35,733 nt of DNA. It comes from Clostridiales bacterium. GTDB lineage: Bacteria > Bacillota > Clostridia > Lachnospirales > Lachnospiraceae. The stretch covers positions 1 to 35,733 of the forward strand of contig JAAZDK010000065.1 in assembly GCA_012512855.1 (NCBI GenBank). Reading direction: 5' to 3'. A model generated the notes under the pieces. It saw only the letters and a program-made list of their open reading frames with translations, made no database searches and was not told where the DNA came from. Below, piece by piece: positions 29,030 through 35,733 of the stretch (position 1 is its first letter; each line of letters begins with the position of its first letter). The position numbers and the translations under genes were made by a program.

Positions 29030-30174
29030 CAAGAGCCATCTCCCTCCCTTCCATTCAGCTCAGTCAGAAGCATATATATTTTGTCGCAGGTATCACGTGC
29101 TATATTTTCCTGCTGAGCTTGTATGATTTTGCTCCTGTAATGATCATCGGAGCATATTTTTGCAGCGGCCTTAAGCTGTTTTCTGATATATTTGCTTGAG
29201 TATGACATGAATCTGTTTTTGAAAAACTCTGCATTTTTACTTTCGCAGCCGGGAATTGGAGCCATATGGATTATGGGTATACTTTTTATGGCTGCTTCCG
29301 TACTGCTAAGCCCGCCCGGTTTTGTAAACAATACATCTGAAGCATCCATTATCAGGGGCACATCCTTACAATAACCGCATATGGCCACATTTTTATTATT
29401 CTTATAGACCAGCTTCAGTTTGCTTTGTAGCCTGTGGTTGCTGCCGCATATCACAATTATATTTACTGAGCTCCTATGCAGCCTTATAGCTGCTCTTACC
29501 AGCCCTTTGATTTTACCGTATCCCATGCTTCCCGACATGATCATATACCAGGGTTTGGAGCAATCAAGGCTGACATTATATTGCCTGCAAAATCTTTCCC
29601 TGGCCATCTGCCTGGGAAGCCTTTTATAAAATTCAGGCTTGACAGGGATACCGAAAGGAAGGAGCTTTTCCTTCGGAATACCACGGCGGACAAACTCACG
29701 GATAAGATCCCTGTGGGGGATTATATAATAATCCAGCTCAGTTTCCTCCCAAAATGGAATACAGGTATAATCGGTATTGACAGCTATGGTATAGGCTGAT
29801 AAACGCTTAGCCCGCTTCAGGGCCGTCAGTGCCTCGGCCGGAAAAAGATGAGTGGTTATTACCGTATCAAAGCCGTTGTCATTTATATATTCGTACAGTT
29901 TATCACTGTAGCTCTTATTCATATAATAAACCGGAGATTTAAACCTTGAACTGCTGACCAGCATGCCAGCCTTATATATAAGTCCAAAAAGACACGGAAT
30001 TCTTATTACACTTAGATAGGCCAGCGCAGCTCCTTTTGATGCTTTTTCGCTTTTTAATGACAGGGCATCAAGCACCTTACATTCAACACCGGCTTTTTTG
30101 AGATATTTGCATATTGCTATTGCTGCCGAATTGTGCCCTTCTCCCGTATCACAGGAGAGAATTAACACCTTCAT
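29029..30174 (-). CDS. GT28-family glycosyltransferase (MGDG synthase / diacylglycerol glucosyltransferase-like)
   Basis: 381 residues, cytoplasmic face. The N-terminus MKVLILSCDTGEGHNSAA matches the MGDG-synthase/UgtP opening (SxxxGxGHxxAA) that binds the lipid acceptor. The middle has THLFPAEAL and NTDYTCIPFW (family: VTDF..H..W). The C-terminal nucleotide-sugar domain has SGSMGYGKI and TKPGGLSSTEA (family: GGS.G and KPGGxTxxE). Enzymes of this family glycosylate diacylglycerol, making glycolipids that can serve as membrane lipids or teichoic-acid anchors. It overlaps the plsY-like gene by one base, so the two are co-translated, and the next cluster makes a teichoic-acid-like polymer, which fits an anchor role. 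Sugar donor and number of sugars added cannot be read from sequence. Confidence 0.85.
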   Translation of the reverse strand: MKVLILSCDTGEGHNSAAIAICKYLKKAGVECKVLDALSLKSEKASKGAALAYLSVIRIPCLFGLIYKAGMLVSSSRFKSPVYYMNKSYSDKLYEYINDNGFDTVITTHLFPAEALTALKRAKRLSAYTIAVNTDYTCIPFWEETELDYYIIPHRDLIREFVRRGIPKEKLLPFGIPVKPEFYKRLPRQMARERFCRQYNVSLDCSKPWYMIMSGSMGYGKIKGLVRAAIRLHRSSVNIIVICGSNHRLQSKLKLVYKNNKNVAICGYCKDVPLIMDASDVLFTKPGGLSSTEAAIKSIPIIHMAPIPGCESKNAEFFKNRFMSYSSKYIRKQLKAAAKICSDDHYRSKIIQAQQENIARDTCDKIYMLLTELNGREGDGS

Positions 30175-30345
30175 ATGTCATTATCCCTTTCCTGCCATAT
30201 CAGTTAGAATGGATGTCAGAGCATATTTGATATAGTCGCACATATGCTTATAGAATACCTTTAGTATGTAGATGTAAAAATATATAATAAAAAGTGTATA
30301 CTTTATATATTAGTTGAAATAACAGCACCTTTTACCTCTTATCAT

Positions 30346-30354
30346 ATTATACCA
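30346..30354 (-). promoter_or_regulatory. Possible extended -10 promoter for the glycolipid unit
   Basis: On the - strand the sequence reads TGGTATAAT, an extended -10 (TGnTATAAT) about 170 bases before the glycosyltransferase start. No good -35 hexamer is seen at 16-18 bases, which extended -10 promoters can do without. The long A+T-rich leader makes other promoters possible. Confidence 0.4.
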
Positions 30355-30471
30355 CAGCAAATTCAGTTGGGAAGTTAAAATTAGATTAAATACCCAGAAA
30401 TTATGTTAACTGATCTTAATAAACGGTAAAATTCAGAACTCGAATTATGTCGGTATAAGCGTATAGCATCA

Positions 30472-30514
30472 ACAAGCATGAACTTATATCCTACACAAGC
30501 ATGAACTTATATCC
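30472..30514. repeat. 20-bp direct repeat upstream of the teichoic-acid-type promoter
   Basis: ACAAGCATGAACTTATATCC occurs exactly at 30472-30491 and at 30495-30514, 23 bases apart start to start, about two helical turns. The second copy ends 10 bases before the -35 box. The phasing and place suit an activator or repressor binding on one face of the DNA; a plain duplication is the alternative. Confidence 0.85.
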
Positions 30515-30524
30515 GGAGCTTTTG

Positions 30525-30553
30525 TTGACTTGCATGGTATGTAATGCTATAAT
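30525..30553 (+). promoter_or_regulatory. Near-consensus sigma-A promoter with extended -10
   Basis: TTGACT (30525-30530), a 17-base spacer, and TATAAT (30548-30553) with TG at 30545-30546 making an extended -10. Transcription should start near 30560, leaving a leader of about 155 bases before the GT2-TagF gene. This is the strongest promoter visible in the window. Confidence 0.85.
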
Positions 30554-30661
30554 CCGAATTGGTATGGGCGATATTTACTTGTCTGGTTAGGTCTGCTAAG
30601 ACCGACAGTTTATGTTGTTAATTTGCTTCTTCAGCAAAAATTGATAGATATTGCAAATCAA

Positions 30662-30685
30662 GCACAAGCCGTATCAGGCTTGTGC
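30662..30685 (+). promoter_or_regulatory. Leader hairpin before the GT2-TagF gene
   Basis: GCACAAGCC (30662-30670) and GGCTTGTGC (30677-30685) form a perfect 9-bp stem with a 6-base loop GTATCA. No U-run follows, so it is not an ordinary terminator. It ends 20 bases before the GGAGA ribosome site, where it could affect RNA stability or translation. Confidence 0.5.
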
Positions 30686-30715
30686 AAATAAATATATGTC
30701 AGAATGGAGATTAGT

Positions 30716-33046
30716 ATGAAAACAAGTGTTATCGTACCTTTTTATAAGGGAATTGCATTTCTTGAGGAGTGCCTGGAAAGTCTGGCTGAGCAAAGCTGTA
30801 AGGAATTTGAGCTTATTCTTGTATGCGACAAGGTTGAAGAGGATATAGAGCCGCTTATAGAGCGCTACAGCAAGGAGTTTGAATTGAAGCTAATCCGGCT
30901 TACGGATAAAACAGGGGTTGCTGCAGCAAGAAATGAAGGGCTGGCTGCAGCAAGCGGTGATTATGTTTATTTTCTGGATGCGGATGACTATCTGGCCTTT
31001 AACACTCTCGAGCTTTTGATGTCAAAAGCCGAGCAGACGGATGCTGATATAATATATGGAAAGAAAATATGGACCTGGTTCAGAAAGAAGGTTCTGTTTG
31101 CCAACTTCAACACTGATGAGATGAATGAGGTTGAGGAGGAGGATGAGGAGGGCCAGGACAGTGTATCTACAGATAACGAACAGCAGGAATCCGACTCTGA
31201 TGGCGGAGATGACAGCGACAGCAGGGATGCGGCTGATGATCAGGCCGAGGACTCTGCCGATGATGAGCAGGAGCCGGACAGCGAGGCTAAGCAAAAGGCT
31301 GCAGTATATCATCTTGTATCCAAGAGAAAGAGCCTGCGCAAGATTTCCGTATTAAATATACTGATTAAGCGCTCATTTATTGAAAAGCACAATTTAAGAT
31401 TTAATGAGGAGCTGAGATTTTTATCAGATTATCCCTTTGTGCTTCAGCTGCTGATAAAGGGCGAAAGCTTTGAGCATGTGCAGCAGGCGGCTTATATAAA
31501 GCGCAATCACAATGATCCCATCAATCATCCGGCTCTTAGTCAGCTAAGGGCAAGCAAGAATTTATGGGAATACATCAATGCTTATAATTATGCAATTAGC
31601 CTGATACCTGAAGACACGGATCTGAAGCGAAGAATTGACAAGAAGGTAATGCGCTATTGCGTCAGATTTTATGCTCCAAAGCTTCGTACCAACCACAAGG
31701 ATCCGCAAAGACAGGAGAAATTTGATGCCATCTGCCGGATTATCAGAGGAATGGACAAGGACCTGGTTCTGGGCAAAAGGCGTTATAAGGGCAAGCTTTT
31801 GCGGGCCTTGTATAACGGCGATATAAAGAGGGCGGAGTCACTTGTTAGATGGCGCAGGAAGAAAAAAAGGCTAAAGAGCTTTTTCAAAAACAAGAGGGAA
31901 TTCCCCAAATACTTGTATAAGAGATATTTCCTTAGATTGTCGGTTAAGGACAACTGGGTATTCTGTGAGAGCTTTTTTGGCAAGAATTATTCCGACAGTC
32001 CCAAGTATGTTTATGAATACCTGCAAAAAAATTACCCGAACAGATACAGGTTTATCTGGGTTATCGACAAGAAGGGAACAAAGATTCCATATAAGCATAC
32101 TAAGGTAAAGCGCTTCAGTATACGTTACTGCTATTATCTGGCCCGCTGCAAGTATTATATCTTTAACGGCCGTCAGCCGGTCTGGATAAGGAAGCGCAAG
32201 GGAAATGTATTCCTTCAGACCTGGCATGGAACTCCGCTGAAGAGGCTGGTATTTGATCTGGAGGATATCAATTCAGCAACACCAAAATACAAGCAGCAGA
32301 CCTATAAGCAATCCAGATTGTGGGATTATCTGATTGCTCCCAATAAATTCTCCAGTGATATCTTCCGGCGTTGCTTCATGTATGATAAGGTAATGCTGGA
32401 AACCGGCTATCCCAGAAATGACATTCTTCATTATGAGAATAAGGAGGAGCTGGCTCAGCAGATAAAGAAGCGCATCGGTGTTCCCATGGACAGGAAGGTT
32501 ATTCTGTATGCACCTACCTGGAGGGATGATGAGTATTATACCAAGGGGCAATACAAGTTCTCCCTCAAGCTGGATTTGAGACTTATGAGACAGATGCTGG
32601 GCTCAGAATATGTAATCTTGCTGCGGACACATTATTTTATAGCAGACAATATAGATGTTACCGGACTTGAAGGCTTTGCCTACAATGTAAGCCATTATGA
32701 TGACATTTCGGAGCTGTATCTGATAAGTGATATACTTATAACCGACTATTCATCGGTATTTTTCGATTATGCAAACCTGAAGAGGCCGATGCTCTTCTTC
32801 ACATATGATTTGGATAAGTACCGTGATATACTGAGAGGTTTCTATATAGATATTGAAGAGGAGCTTCCCGGACCCTTGCTGTTTACAACCGAAGAGATTA
32901 TAGACGCAGTTAAGGATATAGACAGAATTAAGCAGGATTATCAGAAAAAATATGATGCCTTTTATGAAAAATACTGTTCATGGGAGGACGGACAAGCTTC
33001 AAAGAGAGTGGCAGAAGCTGTATTCCGGTTAAAAGGGGATAATTAA
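30716..33046 (+). CDS. Bifunctional GT2 glycosyltransferase / TagF-type CDP-glycerol glycerophosphotransferase
   Basis: ATG 30716 is preferred to ATG 30704 because GGAGA at 30706-30710 sits 5 bases before it. 776 residues. The N-terminal GT2 fold has VIVPFYKG, AARNEGL, ASGDYVYFLDADD (DxD at about 88-91). A very acidic stretch (about 134-194, Asp/Glu/Ser runs) is inserted within the GT2 domain. The C-terminal TagF domain (about 405-770) has CESFFGKNYSDSPKY, QTWHGTPLKR (catalytic-type His at about 503), APTWRDD and ITDYSSVFFDYA. TagF enzymes polymerise glycerol- or ribitol-phosphate from CDP-alditol onto a lipid-linked primer at the inner membrane face. The GT2 part probably adds a sugar, giving a mixed sugar/polyol-phosphate polymer. 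It heads a run with exporter and CDP-glycerol synthesis genes. Confidence 0.9.
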   Translation: MKTSVIVPFYKGIAFLEECLESLAEQSCKEFELILVCDKVEEDIEPLIERYSKEFELKLIRLTDKTGVAAARNEGLAAASGDYVYFLDADDYLAFNTLELLMSKAEQTDADIIYGKKIWTWFRKKVLFANFNTDEMNEVEEEDEEGQDSVSTDNEQQESDSDGGDDSDSRDAADDQAEDSADDEQEPDSEAKQKAAVYHLVSKRKSLRKISVLNILIKRSFIEKHNLRFNEELRFLSDYPFVLQLLIKGESFEHVQQAAYIKRNHNDPINHPALSQLRASKNLWEYINAYNYAISLIPEDTDLKRRIDKKVMRYCVRFYAPKLRTNHKDPQRQEKFDAICRIIRGMDKDLVLGKRRYKGKLLRALYNGDIKRAESLVRWRRKKKRLKSFFKNKREFPKYLYKRYFLRLSVKDNWVFCESFFGKNYSDSPKYVYEYLQKNYPNRYRFIWVIDKKGTKIPYKHTKVKRFSIRYCYYLARCKYYIFNGRQPVWIRKRKGNVFLQTWHGTPLKRLVFDLEDINSATPKYKQQTYKQSRLWDYLIAPNKFSSDIFRRCFMYDKVMLETGYPRNDILHYENKEELAQQIKKRIGVPMDRKVILYAPTWRDDEYYTKGQYKFSLKLDLRLMRQMLGSEYVILLRTHYFIADNIDVTGLEGFAYNVSHYDDISELYLISDILITDYSSVFFDYANLKRPMLFFTYDLDKYRDILRGFYIDIEEELPGPLLFTTEEIIDAVKDIDRIKQDYQKKYDAFYEKYCSWEDGQASKRVAEAVFRLKGDN

Positions 33047-33819
33047 TGAAACAGATAATAAAAAACTTTCAGAAATACCGCTTTTTGTTGTCCCAGCTTG
33101 TAGTCAAGGAAATAAAGCTCAAGTACAGAAAATCCTATCTGGGCATTCTCTGGACATTGATAGAGCCCTTACTTACGATGATTGTTTTATATCTGGTATT
33201 CTCAAAGCTGCGGAAAAACAATGACAGGACCTTTGCGGTCTATATTCTGACAGGAAGGCTATTATACTCATATTTTTCACATGCCACCAAATCGGCGATG
33301 AAATCCATCAGGGTTAATGCCCAGATGATTAAGAAGGTATATGTTCCAAAATATATTTATCCACTAGCGTCAGTGCTGTCGCAGTTTATTACCTTTCTTA
33401 TATCCCTTGTGGTTTTGGCGGCTGTGTCAATAGTATTGAGGATCAAGCCTACGATTCATATTTTAGAGGCGATCATTCCTATAATAATACTATTTTTCAT
33501 GGCTTTGGGAATAGGGCTTGTACTGGCTACACTGGCCGTCTTCTTCAGAGATATGGAATATCTCTGGGATGTGGTGCTGATGATAATAATGTATTGCTCC
33601 GCAATATTTTATTATCCCTCCATGGTTAGCGACAACAGCTGGATATTGAGGATGAATCCTCTTTATGCGGTAATACTGAATTTCAGAAATGCCATACTTG
33701 AGGGAGTACCGCTTGATTCAGGTGCACTGCTGTATTCAATTGCTTTCAGTGCTATAGCGCTGTTGGCCGGTATATGGCTGTTTTATAAAAATCAGGACAG
33801 ATTTATTCTGTATTTGTGA
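33046..33819 (+). CDS. tagG: ABC-2 type polymer exporter permease (TagG-like)
   Basis: 257 residues and about six membrane helices. The N-terminal amphipathic region VKEIKLKYRKSYLGILWTLI, then EPLLTMIVLYLVF, is typical of TagG/Wzm permeases, and the family length (about 260-275) fits. With TagH it flips or exports undecaprenyl-linked teichoic acid or related polymers across the membrane. ATG 33046 shares a base with the stop of the preceding gene (TAATG), showing tight coupling to polymer synthesis. The substrate is inferred from the neighbours. Confidence 0.88.
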   Translation: MKQIIKNFQKYRFLLSQLVVKEIKLKYRKSYLGILWTLIEPLLTMIVLYLVFSKLRKNNDRTFAVYILTGRLLYSYFSHATKSAMKSIRVNAQMIKKVYVPKYIYPLASVLSQFITFLISLVVLAAVSIVLRIKPTIHILEAIIPIIILFFMALGIGLVLATLAVFFRDMEYLWDVVLMIIMYCSAIFYYPSMVSDNSWILRMNPLYAVILNFRNAILEGVPLDSGALLYSIAFSAIALLAGIWLFYKNQDRFILYL

Positions 33820-33987
33820 TAAGCTGATGCCGTTTAAGCACCTTAGTAGAGGCGGTATAAGCTTCAAGCTTTGACTTTTTCTGTTTTTGAAACCAGGTAT
33901 CAGGCAAAGATGTGCCATATGAAGCTGTAAGGAACTCGCCTGCTTGGCCTTATTATGCAGGCAGCAAAGAGAGGCAAGGATATTGCT
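33820..33987. other. Gap between exporter permease and ATPase genes
   Basis: 168 bases, unusually long for this otherwise tight unit. It contains small inverted repeats (for example AAGCTTCAAGCTT near 33859) and runs of T near 33875-33887, but I see no promoter, terminator or gene that I would defend. Confidence 0.5.
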
Positions 33988-34728
33988 ATGAGTAAAATTG
34001 TAATCGATGTGGATGGTGTTGGTGTAAAGTTCCGCATGAACGATGAAAAGGTTGATAATTTAAAGGAATATATAATAAGGAAAATAACCGGCAGGATAGG
34101 CTATAAGGAATTCTGGGCCTTAAGGAATATAAGCTTTACTGTAGAAAGCGGAGACCGGGTAGCGGTACTGGGTATGAATGGAGCAGGTAAAAGTACCCTG
34201 CTTAAGGTTATAGCAGGAGTATTGAAGGCAACAGAGGGTAAGATTACAAGCCAGGGCAGGATTGCTCCCTTGCTGGAGCTGGGGGCCGGCTTTGACCCGC
34301 AATATTCCGGAGCCGAAAACATCTACCTGTACGGAGCCATGCTGGGCTATTCCAGGGACTTTATACGCAGCAAATTTAATGAAATAGTGGAGTTTTCAGA
34401 GCTGGGCGAATTCATCAATTCACCGGTTAAAAATTATTCATCCGGAATGAAAACAAGGCTCGGCTTTTCAATCGCTACTGTAGTTGAGCCTGATATACTG
34501 ATTCTGGATGAGGTTTTTGCAGTAGGTGACGCAAAATTCAGAAAAAAAAGCGAGAAAAAGATACAAAGCATGTTTGATCGGGGAATTACGGTGCTTTTTG
34601 TGTCCCATAATATTGAACAGGTGAAGAAAATATGCAACAAGGCAATTTTTCTTGAGTCGGGAACTCTTATAGCCTCCGGACCATGTGAGGATATTTGCGA
34701 TATATATGAGGTTAAATCAAATCAATAA
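33988..34728 (+). CDS. tagH: ABC transporter ATP-binding protein of polymer export (TagH-like)
   Basis: Start ATG 33988 is preferred to ATG 33955 since AAGGA lies 7 bases before it; the product is 246 residues. Walker A GMNGAGKST (about 62-70), Q-loop region PLLELGAGFDPQYSGAENIY typical of the polysaccharide/teichoic-acid exporter subfamily, signature YSSGMKTRLG (about 149-158), Walker B ILILDEVFAVGD (about 170-181) and the switch His in FVSHN. It powers the TagG permease. Unlike B. subtilis TagH it has no long C-terminal extension and no Wzt-type carbohydrate-binding tail, so export should not depend on recognition of a polymer end by that route. Confidence 0.9.
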   Translation: MSKIVIDVDGVGVKFRMNDEKVDNLKEYIIRKITGRIGYKEFWALRNISFTVESGDRVAVLGMNGAGKSTLLKVIAGVLKATEGKITSQGRIAPLLELGAGFDPQYSGAENIYLYGAMLGYSRDFIRSKFNEIVEFSELGEFINSPVKNYSSGMKTRLGFSIATVVEPDILILDEVFAVGDAKFRKKSEKKIQSMFDRGITVLFVSHNIEQVKKICNKAIFLESGTLIASGPCEDICDIYEVKSNQ

Positions 34729-34754
34729 AAACTAAAGTGAAACGGAGATGCACT

Positions 34755-35147
34755 ATGAAAAAAGTAATTACCTATGGAACCTTTGATCTTCTTCATGTAG
34801 GGCATATAAATCTTCTGCGCAGGGCAAAGGCTCTGGGGGATTATCTGGTGGTAGCCTTATCAAGCGACGAATTTAATGCAATAAAGAACAAGAAGGCCTA
34901 CTATCCCTATGAGGACAGAAAAATAATACTTGAATCCATCAAATATGTCGATGAGGTAATCCCTGAATATACCTGGGAGCAGAAGATAGATGATGTGATA
35001 AAGCACAAAATTGATATATTTGTAATGGGAGATGACTGGAAGGGCAAGTTCGATTTCCTCAAGGATTATTGTGAGGTTATATATCTGCCCAGAACAGAAG
35101 GTATATCCACCACCAAAATAAAACAGGATTTGTCGCTTAAGCTGTAA
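34755..35147 (+). CDS. tagD: Glycerol-3-phosphate cytidylyltransferase
   Basis: ATG 34755 is chosen (GGAGA at 34744-34748); 130 residues, the usual TagD length. It makes CDP-glycerol from CTP and glycerol-3-phosphate, the donor for TagF-type polymerases on both sides of it. The nucleotidyltransferase motifs are present: TYGTFDLLHVGH with HVGH at 14-17, and RTEGISTT near the C-terminus. MGDDWKGKFD also matches the family. Its presence supports glycerol-phosphate as a component of the polymer made by this cluster. Confidence 0.95.
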   Translation: MKKVITYGTFDLLHVGHINLLRRAKALGDYLVVALSSDEFNAIKNKKAYYPYEDRKIILESIKYVDEVIPEYTWEQKIDDVIKHKIDIFVMGDDWKGKFDFLKDYCEVIYLPRTEGISTTKIKQDLSLKL

Positions 35148-35247
35148 TATGCGCTACTAGCATAAGGCCGGCCAAAGCCCTGTATTTCTTAAGCCGCCAT
35201 ATGCCATTTGCATTTTTATTCTGCATTTTATGTAAAGGATGCTTGCC

Positions 35248-35733
35248 ATGATGCTGTTGGTCAGAAAAATTGCCAAGTACCTGATGCTGGTGCTTTATAA
35301 TATTTTTATCCTGTTTAGCAGGGTGAATAAAAAAATTATTATTTTTGAAAGCAATCTTGGCAGGAATTATTCCGGCAATCCCAGGTTTATTTATGAGGAA
35401 ATGGTACGAAGGGGCCTGGATAAGCAGTATAGCTGCTTTTTCATACTGGAAGATACCCGGCAAAATTTGCCGGGGCATGCCATAAAGGTAAAAAGACTCA
35501 GCCTGAAATATTTTTACCTCTTTGCCAGGGCGGGCTTTTGGGTAAGTGATACCAGAATGCCCAATTATCTAAGAAAAAGGAAGAAAACCGTTTATATTCA
35601 ATGCTGGCATGGAACCCCTCTTAAGAGGCTGGGCCTTGATCTGGAGCAGATCAGCATGGAAAGCGAAAGGAGCCTGTCCTCCTACAAGAGGAATTTAATC
35701 AGGAACACAAGAAAATGGGATTACCTTATTTCA
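35248..35733 (+). CDS. Second TagF-type glycerophosphotransferase, 3' partial
   Basis: An open frame runs from ATG 35248 (AAAGGAT at 35234-35240) to the window end, 162 codons so far. After a hydrophobic, basic start (MMLLVRKIAKYLMLVLYNIF) it matches the TagF domain of the fusion protein: IIFESNLGRNYSGNPRFIYE, then IQCWHGTPLKRLGLDLEQIS with the conserved His. The rest, including the ITDYSS region, lies outside the window. It is probably the primer-adding (TagB/TarF-type) or a second polymerising enzyme; which one cannot be told from this part. Confidence 0.88.
   Translation, partial: MMLLVRKIAKYLMLVLYNIFILFSRVNKKIIIFESNLGRNYSGNPRFIYEEMVRRGLDKQYSCFFILEDTRQNLPGHAIKVKRLSLKYFYLFARAGFWVSDTRMPNYLRKRKKTVYIQCWHGTPLKRLGLDLEQISMESERSLSSYKRNLIRNTRKWDYLIS

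Larger units (their letters stand above)
30175..30703. other. Divergent intergenic region with promoters, direct repeat and leader hairpins
   Basis: About 530 bases between divergent units and without a supportable gene. It holds a likely - strand extended -10 promoter near 30346, a 20-bp direct repeat (30472-30514), a strong + strand promoter (30525-30553), and a leader of roughly 150 bases that contains small stems (GGTC 30590-30593 with GACC 30600-30603; TTTGCT with AGCAAA near 30622-30638; GCACAAGCC with GGCTTGTGC at 30662-30685). I recognised no known riboswitch or T-box. Confidence 0.65.

Overview
The window looks like chromosomal DNA from a monoderm, low-to-moderate-GC Firmicute, most likely a clostridium of the Lachnospiraceae kind. 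The grounds are GGAGG-type ribosome binding sites, TTG/GTG starts, a wall-teichoic-acid-like cluster, PlsY, and the lack of any outer-membrane gene. The taxonomic call is an inference; no rRNA or tRNA gene was seen.

Region 1 (1-28175, all + strand) appears to be one very long operon or two abutting ones. It opens inside a collagen-like/Fn3-like surface protein (5' end outside the window) and a membrane-anchored protein with a polyglycine GGX tract. Next comes a complete but strongly diverged F-type ATPase set in the classical order c, b-delta (fused), alpha, gamma, beta, epsilon. These are followed by a six-helix membrane protein, a type II membrane protein, a 3703-residue surface protein with a membrane helix at each end, and a degenerate GGDEF-EAL protein that overlaps the giant gene by 4 bp. 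A strong hairpin closes the unit.

The catalytic residues of the F1-like subunits are kept (P-loops in alpha and beta, the GER glutamate in beta, the arginine finger in alpha). In contrast, the c-like subunit has Thr60 where the ion-binding Asp/Glu should be, no recognisable a subunit is encoded, and the epsilon-like protein lacks the C-terminal helices. I therefore propose an ATP-hydrolysing rotary complex that no longer moves ions. Its c-ring and stalk would instead transmit torque or movement to giant extracellular proteins, with c-di-GMP binding as a possible control. The closest known idea is the F1-like motor of gliding mycoplasmas, but this set has a different make-up and I know of no description of it. 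The link between motor and surface proteins rests on gene order and shared extracellular modules; it is an inference.

Region 2 (28406-30174, - strand) holds a two-gene lipid unit: a GT28/MGDG-synthase-like glycosyltransferase and a PlsY-family acyltransferase, convergent with the motor operon.

Region 3 (30525-35733, + strand) starts at a near-consensus extended -10 promoter with a direct repeat just upstream. It encodes a teichoic-acid-type polymer pathway: a GT2-TagF fusion, the ABC exporter pair TagG/TagH, TagD (CDP-glycerol synthesis), and a second TagF-like enzyme cut off by the window end.
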